From: Spirodela intermedia
Lineage: Eukaryota > Streptophyta > Magnoliopsida > Alismatales > Araceae
NCBI GenBank assembly: GCA_902729315.2
Contig: LR746272.1
Coordinates: forward strand, 12,848,327 to 12,912,326
Length of the DNA: 64,000 nucleotides
Direction of reading: 5' to 3'
Part shown: positions 43,959 to 55,872 of the stretch, one piece after another
How positions within the stretch are numbered: position 1 is the stretch's first letter
How the letters are laid out: every line of letters starts with the position of its first letter
The notes under the pieces: generated by a model
Databases searched by the model: none
Told to the model about the DNA's origin: nothing
Seen by the model: only the letters and a program-made list of their open reading frames with translations
Program-made: the position numbers and the translations under genes

Positions 43959-44249
43959 ATACACGCCACGGCAGAGGACACGGTGCATCGCTTGAACGCC
44001 GCCGGGTACGTCCCCAACGGGTCACAGGCGCTGTTAGACGTGGAGGAGGAGAACGCCCCGCACCACCACAGCGAGAAGATGGATCGCCTTCGGGCTCATC
44101 CACGTTAAGAAGAACCTTCGCGTTTGTTGCGACTGTCATTCGTCGCCAAGCTCGTCTCCAGGATCTACGGCAGGGACGAGATCGTGAGGGACAGAAACCG
44201 GTTCCACCATTTCAGAGACGGCTCCTGCTCCTCCGTGGGCTTCTGGTGA
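43959..44249 (+). pseudogene. Decayed DYW deaminase tail of the upstream PPR gene
   Basis: Past the stop, the same frame continues with RLNAAGYVPNGSQALLDVEE and HHHSEK. A 2-base loss near 44082 shifts to the frame reading [15 protein letters not shown] and CDCH. A 1-base loss near 44142 returns to the first frame reading [30 protein letters not shown] and GFW, then TGA at 44247. The last zinc-ligand pair CSC has become CSS. Active-site HSE is still visible. Confidence 0.85.
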
Positions 44250-44575
44250 TTCGGGCCGGTTGGCGAGAATGGAAGGAGCAGCCAGTAGGACTTGGAGGAG
44301 ATGCTCCTGTCGGCGCCATGGCGAGGGGTAGTTCTCTCTGCGCCATTCGTTTGAGCGGAGACCGATGACGAGGTCAATTGTCGTCCCATTAAGAGCATTC
44401 ATTTCAAGTCGTTTTCTGAATGCTCGGCACAGATACGACTTGCCTTTCTCACCGTTGACTTCAAGCCGTGAAGACCACGGCTCGCTGAGTTGTCTGTCGA
44501 AAGAAAAGATCCTAGAAGGCTTTTAAATAGAGGTCCTCTTCCTGCGTTTCTGGAAGTCGGTCCTTACTCGTCGCC
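44250..44575. other. Short intergenic region before the lectin receptor kinase
   Basis: No gene seen. A TATA-like TTTTAAATAGAGG (about 44521-44533) lies some 45 bp before the next ATG and may be its TATA box. Confidence 0.5.
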
Positions 44576-47053
44576 ATGGCTGGTGGTGCTTCCTCACTCT
44601 TCTTTGGCTCCCTTCCTGTTCACTGCCTTCTTCTGCTGTTGCTGATGGCGGCACCGTCGGCGGTGGCGCAGCAGGGAGGCGCCCGCAACATAAGCTTGGG
44701 GTCGACCATGGAGTCCGGCGGGTCCGTCTGGACATCGCCCTCGGGGGACTTTGCCTTCGGATTCTACCCCATCCAGCCCGCTAACGAGACCTTCCTCCTC
44801 GGCGTCTGGTTCGACAAGATACATGGAGAAGACCCTGGTGTGGTACGCCAACGGAGGCCAACCGGTGCGAGGGGGGTCCAGAGCCGAGATCAAGACAGAC
44901 GGCCGACTGGTTCTCTACAACCATGCTGGCCAACTGGTATGGGACTCGGGCGATGCGGGCCAGGTCAACGTGGCTTACGCCGCCATGCTTGACACCGGCA
45001 ACTTCGTGCTCTGCAGCAACACCTCTGTCATCGGATGGCAGAGCTTCGCCTACCCCGTGGATACCATCTTGCCAACGCAGGAGATTAACAGGGGCGGCTT
45101 GCTCTCCAGCCGCAGGCTGCCATCGGACTACTCCGCCGGGAGGTTCCAGCTCCGCTTGCAGACGACCGGCGAGATGTGCCTTAACACCATCAACCTACCC
45201 ACCAAGTTTCCCTATGATCCCTACTGTAACGTAAAGATGGGCCGGCAGATCGTCTTCAATCAGACCAGCGGGAGGCTCGTCGTGAAGACGGACGAGGGGA
45301 TCAGGGAAGTCGTCTCTGCGGGCATCTACACGCTGGAGAACTACTACCAGAGGGCGACGCTCGACCCCGACGGTGTCCTCCGGCTGTACGTGTACCCGAA
45401 GAGATACTCCGGCACTCTGACCACGCCGGCGGGGACGTGGTCAGTCGCCGGCTTCTTCCCAGATAACTTCTGTCAGGATGTTTATGTGAAAATTGGGAGT
45501 GGCCCCTGCGGGTTCAACAGCTACTGCACGCTTAACAACAGCTACCCAATCTGCATATGCCCCCCCGGCTACTCTCCCATTGACCCGGCCGATGGAAGCA
45601 AAGGGTGCAGAACTGATTACGTGGGACGCGGTTGCAACGACGACGGCTCGCCGGCGGAAGGCAGCGATATGTTCGACATGGAGCAGATCGCCGACGCGGA
45701 TTGGCCTATGTCCGACTACGAGCAGCTGTCGCCGGTGGACGAAGTCAAGTGCCGGAGGTCTTGCCTGGAAGATTGCTTCTGTGCTGTCGCAATCTACAGG
45801 AACGGAAGTTGTTGGAAGAAGAGGATGCCTTTGTCAAACGGCCAGGTGGACGCAACGAAGGGACAGAAGGCCCTGATCTAAGTGCCCAGGGTTAACTTGT
45901 CCTCTCCGCCCGATACCCAACAGCCGACAGAGGGTCGTCCCCCTCCTCCTCCTCTTCCTCTTCCTCATCCAGGCTTGTTATGTGGGTGTTGTTAGGGTTA
46001 TCAGGATTCATCAACCTTTCAGTACTGATTGCGCTCATAGTTCTTAGCTTGTGCTCGCCACGAGGGTTGAAGAAGCTGCTGCAGTGGCAGGGGAAGAGGG
46101 AGCCAGACGCGAGATGTCGGGGAGCGTATAACCATGTCCGCTCCTTCTCCTTCAGAGAGCTGGAGAGAGCCACGGGACACTTTCAAAAGGAACTGGGCAA
46201 GGGAAGCTTCGGTGTCGTCTACAAGGGGACCCTGGAATTCAGCGGGGAGAGGACCCACATAGCTGTCAAGATGCTGAAGGGGTTGTCCGAAGAAGGCGAG
46301 AACGAGTTCCAGGCGGAGGTCAACGCTATTGGCCAGATCCACCACCGGAACCTCGTCCGGCTGCTCGGCTTCTGCGACGAGGGATCCCACCGGCTGTTGA
46401 TCTACGAGCTAATGAGCAACGGATCCTTGGCGGACTACCTCTTCGCCGCCGCCGGCGGAGAGAGACCTCCATGGGAGCAGAGGATCCACATCGCCTTCGG
46501 CGTGGCGAGGGGACTAGTGTACCTCCACGACGAGTGCAGAGCCCAGATCATCCACTGCGACATCAAGCCCCAGAACGTGCTCCTCGACGGCGACCTCAGG
46601 CCGAAGATCGCCGACTTCGGGTTGGCGAAGCCGCTCTACGCCAACCAGACGCGCACCCAGACGGCGATCAGGGGGACGAAAGGATACGTGGCGCCGGAGT
46701 GGTTCAAGAGCACGTCGATCACATCCAAGGTGGACGTGTACAGCTACGGCGTCCTCTTGCTGGAGATCCTCTGCTGCAGGAGGAACGTTCCCGCAAAGGA
46801 TACCGCCGCCGATGAGCCGATACTGACTGACCTGGCATACGACTGCTACAGATACAATCAGGTAAGCCAGCTGGTGCCCGACGGCGAAGAGGGGTTGGTG
46901 GACATGAAGGAGCTAGAGAGGCTGGTGGCCGTGGCACTGTGGTGCATCCTGGATGAACCTTCTCTCAGGCCTTCCATGAAGAAGGTGCTGCTCATGTTGG
47001 AGGATGAAGCGGAGGTCCCCACCCCCCCCGAATGGAGCTCCACCCGCAATTAA
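44576..47053 (+). pseudogene. G-type lectin S-receptor-like Ser/Thr kinase, disrupted
   Basis: The complete domain order of an RLK1/LecRK-type receptor is present but broken. A signal peptide (LLLLLLMAAPSAVAQ) and the start of the B-lectin domain (44576 to about 44822, to GVWFDKI) are in one frame. A 1-base change near 44822-44826 moves to the frame of 44751-45881, carrying the rest of B-lectin (KTLVWYANGG, MLDTGNFVL, GWQSF), an EGF-like region (CGFNSYCTLNNSYPICICPPGY) and a PAN-like part (CRRSCLEDCFCAVAIY). That frame stops at TAA 45879-45881. A second shift before 45980 opens the frame with the membrane segment (INLSVLIALIVLSLC) and an intact kinase: LGKGSFGVVYKG, AVKMLKG, HCDIKPQNVLLD, ADFGLAK, APEWF. 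Kinase catalytic residues are all present. Confidence 0.85.
45980..47053 (+). CDS. Membrane segment plus kinase ORF of the disrupted receptor
   Basis: A 357-residue open frame with its own ATG directly before the transmembrane helix covers the whole cytoplasmic kinase. It has the glycine loop, catalytic Lys, HCD-type catalytic loop and DFG, and ends cleanly at EWSSTRN. Expression on its own would give a receptor without ectodomain. Nothing in the sequence shows a promoter for it, so it is most likely just the last intact part of the pseudogene. Confidence 0.5.
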   Translation: MWVLLGLSGFINLSVLIALIVLSLCSPRGLKKLLQWQGKREPDARCRGAYNHVRSFSFRELERATGHFQKELGKGSFGVVYKGTLEFSGERTHIAVKMLKGLSEEGENEFQAEVNAIGQIHHRNLVRLLGFCDEGSHRLLIYELMSNGSLADYLFAAAGGERPPWEQRIHIAFGVARGLVYLHDECRAQIIHCDIKPQNVLLDGDLRPKIADFGLAKPLYANQTRTQTAIRGTKGYVAPEWFKSTSITSKVDVYSYGVLLLEILCCRRNVPAKDTAADEPILTDLAYDCYRYNQVSQLVPDGEEGLVDMKELERLVAVALWCILDEPSLRPSMKKVLLMLEDEAEVPTPPEWSSTRN

Positions 47054-48367
47054 ACTCGTTAGTCGTCCCCTACGTATGGAATTGAAGTGAGCAAAGACGG
47101 AATCTAACCCGATATTTGAAATAAATCCTGTGAAATCATTCTTTTAAGTATCAATGGACCCATAATCTCCTGCCTCCCTCTTTCTTCCCGATTTGACCAT
47201 TCCTCGCCTCGCATCGGGTTTCTTCGTTGCTGCTGGTGATTCGAGCAGTTCTACGAGTGAACCTCCGCCGCTGCCGCCAAGAGGGAAATACAAGAATCTA
47301 GGCCGCAGCTATCGGTGAGACAAGAGTCGTCACCAGGACTCTCTCTTCCGCAGTACCTTGCCGGGTTCGTAAGAGACCCAAATGCCAAGACCGTGAACTG
47401 CTGCTGTATCAGAGGAGTTCCGCCGGACTTCTCCAGGGGGGTTTCAGAGGACGCCGATGGCCGCCGTTTTGCCATTACCCCTGGGGACGTAGAAACAGCG
47501 GGTTCCAGGGAGGCGCCCGCCATCGCCTCTTTGCCTGACGGGAGGATACGAGCTATTTTTCTGCAAAGATCTAGTAACCTGCATTTGGCATTCTTGCTGA
47601 AGATGCTCTGCAGGTCGCCGGCTTACATGCCTTCCAACGAAGTTGTCAGGACGTATCCACCAAGCAAGGGAGTCAGCGCCTCCCCGACATGAAATCCGCA
47701 AGACGAGTGAGCAGTAACACGGTGGAGGAGATCATCGCTGCAAGCCCAGCCTTGGTTGACGAGTGGATTACGTATTGGAAGCCACGAAGAAAACTAAACC
47801 TTGAATCTGATCCAAGAATCCACCGAAAATAGGGACTCTTGAATAGTCAATGAGATTGAGCGTTATTTCTCATGTCGGCGGGTTCAATCAGCCATTGATT
47901 GAGCGTATCGGACCCGCAACGCTCGCTGGGAATGACTAGAAAGCTTGTCTATGCATGTTGCCCACAAATTAGGCTGAGATGGAACAGTTCTGTGAGAGAC
48001 TCGCCGGCGGCGCCGTGGACGACTGCTCCCCTCTCTTGCCCGCTCCAAGGCCGGCATTGCCAATGAGCACCCCGGCGGCGATCCCCTACTTTCTTTTTTT
48101 TTTGGGGGAGAGAGAGAGAGAGAGATGGAGAGAGAAGGATCAACGTTTTCCCCGTCGGTCCATTAGTCTAGGCCAGGAAAGAAGACCGTGAACCGCAAGG
48201 CTCCCACAAGCTCAACGAACCGCGGAGAGTAATGAGCGATTTATAACGCTACAGATTTGCTGACATAGAATAATGAGATCAGCTGCGTGGGTCAAGACAG
48301 GCAATATTAGCTTCGACTTGCCCACAAAAGTGATAATAGCATCAAAATCTCACCTTGTATGGAGAAG
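47054..48367. other. Intergenic region, no gene recognised
   Basis: A 125-residue plus-strand open frame (47315-47692) has no recognisable domain. A GA run lies at about 48107-48124. Confidence 0.5.
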
Positions 48368-49248
48368 TCAGAATCTCTCTCCACCGTATCCTTTGGATCG
48401 GGGGACGACGAGGGCGGCGCCTTTAACGGGCTCGCGTCCTTCCTCGACGTCGCCGCCATTCACCAGCTCGGCCGCCTTGTTTCTGCCGTGGCCCCTGGTC
48501 ACGGACTGCTGATACAGAACGCCTCCGGCGATGGTGGCCGGCAGGCAGGCCAGCCTTAGCGGGCCGCCTGCTTGCTCCAGATGACCACGTTGACCGCCAC
48601 CGTGAGGAGCTTGTTCACCACGCCGGTCAAAGTGATCACCGTCGCCGAGATCGCCTTCCTCGTCCCGAACCGAAGAAGCTGATCGGATCGACAGGGCGAA
48701 TGCGCGCGACATGAACACCGCCCACACCGCCGCCGGGTCGAACACGCCCCCATACTCACTGGTGACGAAGCAGAAAAGGGGGGCGATCATCAGGGCGAGG
48801 AGGTTGTCGTAGAGGACGAAGCGTTGATGACTATATGCTTGATGTGCACCATCCCGGTGGTGACGACGAGGAGGTACGCAGTCGCCCACGCGTAGGCCGT
48901 GACGAAAAAAATGGAGCCGGTCGCCACGTAGACGACGAGGCCGCCAAGGATGATGACCAGAGACGTGAAGAGGAGCTTCGACGGAAATGGCTGCTTCCGG
49001 AAGGCGGCATCGGCGTCGATGACGAGGAGAAGCTGGGTGTGGATGAAGATAGGCGAGGTAGAAGACGACGGCCGCGGGAGGAACTTCTTGGCGGTCTCTA
49101 TGGAGAAGGCGTTGTGGGTCAGGAATCCCTGCCCCCCGAGCACCCAGACGGCACCGGCGGAGGTCGCGTACTGGATTCCGGTGAGCACCGCCGGGAAACC
49201 GAACACAATCACGGTGTACTTGTTGATGACGGACAAATACACATGCAT
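48368..49248 (-). pseudogene. Nucleotide-sugar transporter pseudogene (GONST3/4-like)
   Basis: Minus-strand translation in alternating frames gives pieces of a KT-family nucleotide-sugar transporter. Starting near 49225: NKYTVIVFGFPAVLTGIQYA, then the LPAAVVFYLA segment in a shifted frame, ILGGLVVYVATG, TAYAWATAYLLVVTTGM, HIKHIV, a shift to QRFVLYDNLLAL, then AISATVITLTGVVNKLLTVA, NVVIWSKQAA and IAGGVLYQQS. Compared with family members, the segment around the third and fourth helices and a short piece after HIKHIV are missing. At least four frame changes are needed, and the first helix is absent. This is not a functional gene. Confidence 0.8.
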
Positions 49249-51024
49249 GATCTTAACAGGGCATTTAACGTCAAAACGGTTGCGAAAGTAACCGTGTAGT
49301 CACGGCAGAAAATTAAAAAGCAGACCAAAAATCAAGATCACCCGAAGACAAAGAAAGTCAATAGCAAGAGAGCACCAGGCTACGACCAGAATCGAAGATT
49401 TCAGCTGATAGGGAGCTCAAGCACCCGTAACCACTCGGCAACTCGGTTGCAGAGCATCAAGACACCTTGAATCTTTCACAGCCAAGGCCCTCCTAAGGGA
49501 ACTCATGCTTCGACCTCTGGAATCATGATAGTACGATGCCCAATAAACAGCATTCCGTGCCTGTTTTCGGTCAGAAAATTACCCAGGATCAGCACAGATC
49601 AGTGGTGATCCTCCTTTGTTGCACATGACCCACCATAAAGCAGGCGGGTATCTGGTTAGTTACATCGCATGCCTTCTTGTTTTCAACCTGTATACACGAC
49701 TTTCCTTTTGACCTACAAACCAAGGGTTCTTTCTCCTTTCTGCTTCAACTATTCCGAGTTCTATCTATCCCTTGAAGTTATCAAAAAGACTGAAGAGTCT
49801 TCACACCCAGCTGCTCAAGCTCAAGGCCTAAACTAACAATAACCTCAATGCCGTTCAAAGGAAAGGTATCTAATCCGATAGTGAGAATATGTCAACAAAA
49901 TCATGGTCCTGTTTCTGTCGAAAGCTGATGAAAGATAGCTGCTCTCCATTCTTCCACAACTTCACCACTTTGCTCCTCAAAGGTTTCGAGACTTTGGGAA
50001 GATTCACCAGTCATTTTCTAAAAATAAACGATTTATTCTCGCATTCGCTTAGACCAAATGCCCTTTCGGCGTCTATCAGTGAGAGATAGATTGATGCAGG
50101 ACGATAGTCACCACTAGGTCCCGTAGTTAAAGGCTCCAGAGCCTCGAGCCAATGCCAATGCCTATTCTGCCAGAGGAACGCTCCACTCTAACTGATTCTC
50201 AGTGCCACCCATATCAAGAATCTCATCCGTATAATTCATAGTTTCTGTTCTTTCCATAACTTTGATGGCAATGCTAAAGAAGAAACATGCAAGAGATTTT
50301 CCGTCCCCTTCATATGTTGAAATAATTGCTGTACTTTTTCAGATCTGACATCTATTTCCGACAGTATCTCTGAAGGGTCCCATGAAATGTTCTGAAGCTA
50401 GTCGTTTCCATGATTGACAAAAAATGCGAGTAAATTTATGCTGCCCTTGGACGACTGTTCCTTTAGAACAAGCACGTTGCTTCACCCTGAAAGGTCTGAA
50501 TATTTTCTTCAGTTTGAACATGCATCTTACTTTCTCAATAGAAATGAGATTCATCCTCTCATATGTCAATCATCACAATGAGGTGCAATCTCGTTGAAAG
50601 CATATCCTCTAACATTATCTGTGCGCACACACATTGATTTCGTGTATACCTTGATCATGACATAAAATTGCCGAAAATTTTGAAAATTTGGTCATTCATT
50701 TTCAATAAATAGATCCATCGATATCTGTTTATCACCAAGAATGTGAACCCACATGACCATGAAAGGGAGGATGCTGATGAACCTGCATCTTCCTTTTATT
50801 AATGACATGCTTGACGATAGACTAGTTCATTTGGATTTATCTGAATGGAACTATCCTTGACGATGACCTTCTTTGAACTGCAGTTTTCAAAGTTCCCAGA
50901 TGTTTCGCCGCCGTTGCAGAAATAGCGTTATCCAGCCAATAAATGCCGGTCAAAGTCTGCCAAGAGCAGTTCCAGAACGATCACAGACATGATCAAAACA
51001 ATATCCTGCAAAAGGAGCATCAAA
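49249..51024. other. Intergenic region before the P-class PPR gene 3' end
   Basis: No gene recognised in 1.8 kb. It is moderate in GC with only short open frames. Some of it must be the 3' UTR of the minus-strand PPR gene. Confidence 0.55.
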
Positions 51025-52623
51025 CTAATCACTCGCTCGAAAAGGCAGCCCAACTTCTCCGGAGAGATCATTCTTCTTGTCCAAATGTATACTCTTCTTG
51101 TTTGTGATGACATCCGAGAGATCTTGAATAGCACATGATGTGCTTTGTCTCATCTTAGTTGCCAGTATATGGACTCTGTCTCGCAAACCTAAGTAAAGGA
51201 GAGAGTTCCTTAAAAGTTCACACGTGCTGAGATAGGGTGGAAGCCCTTCATCAACCATCATCTCAAAGTACCTACAGGCGTCTTCAATACCGTCCCTCTT
51301 TCTGCAGAGCCCATGAATCATGACTGCATACGTTGCAACAGATGGGTAAAACCCCCGGCCTTCCATTCCATCCCAAACTTCCATCGCTCGGTCGATCCTT
51401 CCCACATGAATCAGCATCTTCAGCAACATATTGTATGTATGCTTATCCGGAAGGCATGAGTCCTTATCCATCCTAGAGAGGAGCCCAAGGGCCCTATTGA
51501 CCTCGTGGAGCCTGCAATGAACAGCTAGAATCGTGTTGTAGCTCCAGACATCGGGTCTACTCCCCCTCTCCATCATCTCATCCAAAAGGTGGTAAGCCTC
51601 TGCTGCTTTATCACTTTTACACAGCAACTTAAGAATGCAGTTGTAAGTGAAAACATTTGGCAGCAAATCATACCTTCTCATCCTCTCCAGGACTTTAAAA
51701 GCTGAATGAATGTCATTGGAATCACAAGCGGAACGAATAAACACTGAATAGCTCGCAGCATCAGGCTGGAAGCCGCGATGCTTCATCTCCTTAAATAACT
51801 CATAAGCTTCATTGGCCCTCCCTGACCGACAAAGACATCCCATCAAAGTATTATAAGCTATAACATCTGGAGTTGATTTTTTCAGCATTTCATCAAAAAG
51901 ATTCCGAGCTTCATCGGAATTTCCCAAATCACCCCACCCTTTCATCAAAATGCTGTACGTTTTTGGGTTGATCTCGAAGTCTGATTTCCAATTATCAAAG
52001 GCTTCCTGTGCTTCCTTCATGAAACTGTTCTGACAGAGATTGGTTAGCAGCTGGTGGAAGTCGTCAGTATCTGGCTTGATACCAAATTCTTTCATTTTCT
52101 TGAATGCATACATAGCATCTTCGGGTAAACCTGCCCTGCAGTAGGACCTGAAGATCATCCGAAAAATCTCCGGTCTGATTTCCTGGCTCCCATCTCTCAT
52201 CTCCCAGAGCAAGTCCCAGATCAAAGGGAACTCCTTGCAACTCCCCAAGACATCTACCAGGATATGGTAGCTTGTTCTTGTGTGACTGAAGCCTTGAAGT
52301 CTACCCGCCCAGAGGAAAAACCTGTGCGCAGAAACGCCAAGGTTTCTACACCTCTTCAGAACCTGCTCCACCACATCAGCTGAAATCTTTCCGGAGAAAG
52401 CACGGAGAGCAGACTCTATATCATGGTGGGGACCGCGAAAATCACTCAATACCCTGCATATATCATTGACGTCTGCTACGATTGATGGATCAAGGTCGAC
52501 CAGTCCGGCACTCGTCTGACAGAATAATGCCCGCGGTAATAAGTACAGAGATGATCCATGTAGCGACCATTCTGTAAAACACTGGCGTTGAAGAGGGTAA
52601 AGCTTCCCGATGAATCTTCTCAT
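51025..52623 (-). CDS. P-class PPR protein similar to Arabidopsis At1g52640
   Basis: A single-exon gene of 532 residues. The N-terminus (MRRFIGKLYPLQRQCF...) is Arg/Leu-rich and acidic-poor, like a mitochondrial presequence. After VEQVLKRCRNLGVSAHRFFL come about ten canonical 35-residue P repeats, for example PDVIAYNTLMGCLCRSGRAN, PNVFTYNCILKLLCKSDKAA and PDVWSYNTILAVHCRLHEVN. There is no E or DYW extension, so it should act in organelle RNA stability, splicing or translation rather than editing. Similarity to At1g52640 extends over the whole protein (from memory). Its RNA target is unknown. Confidence 0.88.
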   Translation of the reverse strand: MRRFIGKLYPLQRQCFTEWSLHGSSLYLLPRALFCQTSAGLVDLDPSIVADVNDICRVLSDFRGPHHDIESALRAFSGKISADVVEQVLKRCRNLGVSAHRFFLWAGRLQGFSHTRTSYHILVDVLGSCKEFPLIWDLLWEMRDGSQEIRPEIFRMIFRSYCRAGLPEDAMYAFKKMKEFGIKPDTDDFHQLLTNLCQNSFMKEAQEAFDNWKSDFEINPKTYSILMKGWGDLGNSDEARNLFDEMLKKSTPDVIAYNTLMGCLCRSGRANEAYELFKEMKHRGFQPDAASYSVFIRSACDSNDIHSAFKVLERMRRYDLLPNVFTYNCILKLLCKSDKAAEAYHLLDEMMERGSRPDVWSYNTILAVHCRLHEVNRALGLLSRMDKDSCLPDKHTYNMLLKMLIHVGRIDRAMEVWDGMEGRGFYPSVATYAVMIHGLCRKRDGIEDACRYFEMMVDEGLPPYLSTCELLRNSLLYLGLRDRVHILATKMRQSTSCAIQDLSDVITNKKSIHLDKKNDLSGEVGLPFRASD

Positions 52624-53651
52624 GACCTCAGAAGATGAGCCTGTAGGGGCAATTTAAAACTGCACCTTCATCAATAGCATGCATACCACATTAGCATAAA
52701 ATCACTCGTCATCTGACAGGCCAAAGCAGGAAGCACTTGGTTGTTTGCCCACCGAGCCCCAGTTTGGAATGCCCAGGACCTGTGGTGATTGGGGGAAGCA
52801 CAGACGGGAGGTAGAGAATGAGCCCCATCAGAATCAAAATGATGAATAATCCAGAGGAAAGGAAAGGAGATTAATCTCGAGAGAAACAGTACCCGGAGGT
52901 CCACCCCATCCCTTAGCCGGCCGTGCATCCGCGGCCATGTCGCCACTGTGACGGCGCTGTTGACGGGGCGAATAGGTGATGCAGCGTCCTAGGAGTGGAA
53001 GGTCACCGGTCGGTGGGAGACTTCCGCCGCCGCGCGAACCCACAACTCGACCGAAGCCTGAAACGCGCAAATAGCCGAGACAGGAACTGGCTGCCGCCTG
53101 TGGAGGGTAACAGGAAGAACGAGGGACGGCCGAGGCACAGAAGAACGGGGGAGAATACGACCGAGAAGCCGATACCTCCATTCAAGTTCCTCTCAAAGGA
53201 CCCCTACCTGGGCTCGATCCACGAATGGGTTAGCCCAGAACGTTGACCCGATTCAGCCCACTTGGTCAAACTTCTTTTTTGAACTCCAGCCAAAGAACAA
53301 TCCAAGTCCGACCGAGGAGGATTTTCGGCCATTCAACTCGAGCCCAACCAGCCCATATTCATATGATCCACAACTCCGTTTTCCCATTAATTGATCTGAG
53401 AACACCCTGAAGTCCGATCCCCCCAGATACTTAAACCATGAGGAGCTCATCGCGTCTTGATGAGTTGCAGGTGAAGGTAATTGCGAAAAAACCGTTGGGA
53501 TGCATCGATCCGGTCGTTCCGCTCCTCCCTTTGCTTCGATCAAAGGACAGTGATCGCCCACGTCAACGCTTAAAGACATCCACCTTTTCAGGTGGTCGAA
53601 GTGAGAGATACAGATAGCTATCCATAGGTGTAGAGAGAGAGAGAGAGAGAG
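52624..53651. other. Divergent intergenic region between PPR and monooxygenase genes
   Basis: No gene recognised. A (GA)n run lies at about 53632-53651, directly before the monooxygenase start codon and so likely within its 5' UTR. Confidence 0.55.
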
Positions 53652-55872
53652 ATGGCCCTGAAGCGGGTAGCTACTACCCATCTCCCCACTCAAGCTGGTC
53701 GTCCGAAGGTGGTGGTTGTGGTCGGCGGCAGCATAGCAGGCCTGTCCTGCGCCCACGCCTTGCTTTCCGCAGGCTGGGAGGTCACGGTGGTCGAGAAAAC
53801 CGGAAGCCCACCGTCGGGCATCCCAAATGGGGCGGGTTTAGGCCTCGACCGGGAGGCCCAGGAGCTCCTCTGCCGGTGGATTTCGCCGGAGCTCGTAGAC
53901 GATGGGACGTTGCCACTCTCCATCGACATGGTGACACTCAAAACCCTCCATAGCCTTTTCGAACTACGGCTTTGCTTCCTCCTCAGCTTGTCTTACTGAA
54001 TCGGCGAATCCCCAGAACCGAGCGATAGACAGTGAGAAGAAGATCAGCTGGACGCTGGCTAGAGACGACGACTTTGGATTCAGAGCCGCCCACTGGGCCG
54101 ATCTCTATTCTCTGCTTCACGGAGCTCTCCCTCCTGGTATCGTCCTCTGGGGCCATCTGTTCCTCCGCTGCCATTCTTCAGAAGATGCATCCACTGTCAG
54201 GATTGATGCCCGAGTTCTGAGCACAGGCGAGATTGTGGAAATATCTGCGAATCTTCTAGTGGCTGCGGACGGTTGTCTGTCATCTGTTCGCCGGCAATTC
54301 ATGCCTGATTTTAAACTCAGGTTGGGCACCGACGGGTCATTCTTCTTTGTTCTCATAAATCCTGGCTCAGGATTCGAAAATCCCAGGGAAAATGGAGCTC
54401 TCAGAAAGCTGAAAAAAATCTCCCCGGTAGAGCTGTGATTTTCTGTGGCAATAGGACCTGCAGTTCGCCTTGTCACCCCCTCATTTTTCCACCACGAACA
54501 ATTCTGTGTCCTACTCTAGACCCATTGACTTTTCGACTAATTATAGATATAATTACTCCTCAACCAGATTTTCCGTTGATTCATTCCAGACTCATAGACT
54601 TTCCTCCGCTCTGGTTTGGAATCAAAGAGTCCTCGTGTCCTCTTAATAATCTTTGATTCTATGTGTAGGAAAATAATGGGTCCCGTGATATCGAAATCCT
54701 GATCTTAAAGTAATACTTGTTCGATCAGAATGATGGACTCTGGTTCTATCTCATCTCTTCAACAAGTTTAGCAGTGCAGTCGATTAAATTCTATCACGAG
54801 TACTGTTTTACCAACTCCAGCTCCCCCAAATAGCCCGATTTTTCCTCCACGGCGATAAGGGGCTGAAAGATCCGCCACTTTGATCCCTGTTTCAAAGATT
54901 TCTGCTAGCTTCGGCTGAATGATTTTGCTTCATAATGCAGGTACTCGGGGTACACTGCATGGAGAGGAGTCCTAGACTTTTCAGGGAAAGAAGACTCCGA
55001 GACGATCACTGGACTTCGCCGGGCTTATCAAGAACTTGGGCATTGCCTGTACTTCGATCTGGCCAACAAAACTCACTGCGTGCTTTACGAGCTCAAGAAC
55101 AAGAAGATCAATTGGATTTGGTACAACAACCAGCCCGAACCGAAACTAAAGGTAAATATGCCATTTAATACATTAAAAAAAACAAATTTCAGAACTTTTT
55201 CTTCATAGATGGCATCACAGTAGAAATCCGCTTCCGTCGATAATACCCGTAGGGTTCTATTGATCATTCTTATCAATTATAGCGGAGAGATTAGCACCTC
55301 GACTCTGATGTTCTCGACGATATGATAATTTAACTCCCTCTTCTGGCCGAGAATTTCTCGCGACCTGTAAGGTCATCCGAGGTGAACTCTCTTGGCAGGG
55401 GAATTCGGTGACCATGAAGATTTCGGACGACATAGTAGAGAAAATGCACAACGATGCGGAGGTAATCTGGCTCCCTGAACTGGCAAAGATCATGAAGGAG
55501 ACCAAGGAGCCATTCATCAACGTGATATACGACAGCGATCCCTTACCTCGGCTGTGCTGGGGCAACGTGGTGCTGGTGGGGGACGCAGCTCACCCCACGT
55601 CCCCCCACGGCTTGAGGAGCACGAACATGTCGATCTCGGACGCCGGAGCACTCGGCTGCTGCCTGGAGACCTGGGGACCGGAGAACTTGACCTCCGCTTT
55701 GGAGCAGTACCAGTCGATCCGGCTTCCAGTCGTCTCGAAGCAGGTGTTAAACGCGCGGCGCATGGGACGGATTAAGCAGGGGCTGCCTCTCCCCGACGGC
55801 AGATGCTTTATCCAACAGCCGCCGCCCCAGAGCACTGCAGAGAGCTTCGGCAGAGGCATTGATGCAGCATGA
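53652..55872 (+). CDS. FAD-dependent monooxygenase (hydroxylase family)
   Basis: Four exons join in phase to 422 residues: 53652-53930, 54016-54320, 54941-55151 and 55399-55872. The N-terminal Rossmann fold has [20 protein letters not shown] and a following VVEK. The central part has [14 protein letters not shown] (DG motif) and the third FAD contact is [19 protein letters not shown] (GD motif). This architecture is that of class A flavin monooxygenases, and the plant family resembles bacterial 6-hydroxynicotinate 3-monooxygenase-like enzymes. The substrate is unknown. Intron 1 is only 85 bp and has a weak donor (GTGACA). The junction is supported by residues [14 protein letters not shown], which match the family after LPLSIDM. 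The ATG follows a GA run. No signal peptide is seen. Confidence 0.88.

Noticed and set aside
53931-54015. Apparent frameshift in the FAD monooxygenase after SIDM
   Set aside because: An 85-bp GT-AG intron restores the frame and yields residues matching the family, so the gene is not broken.
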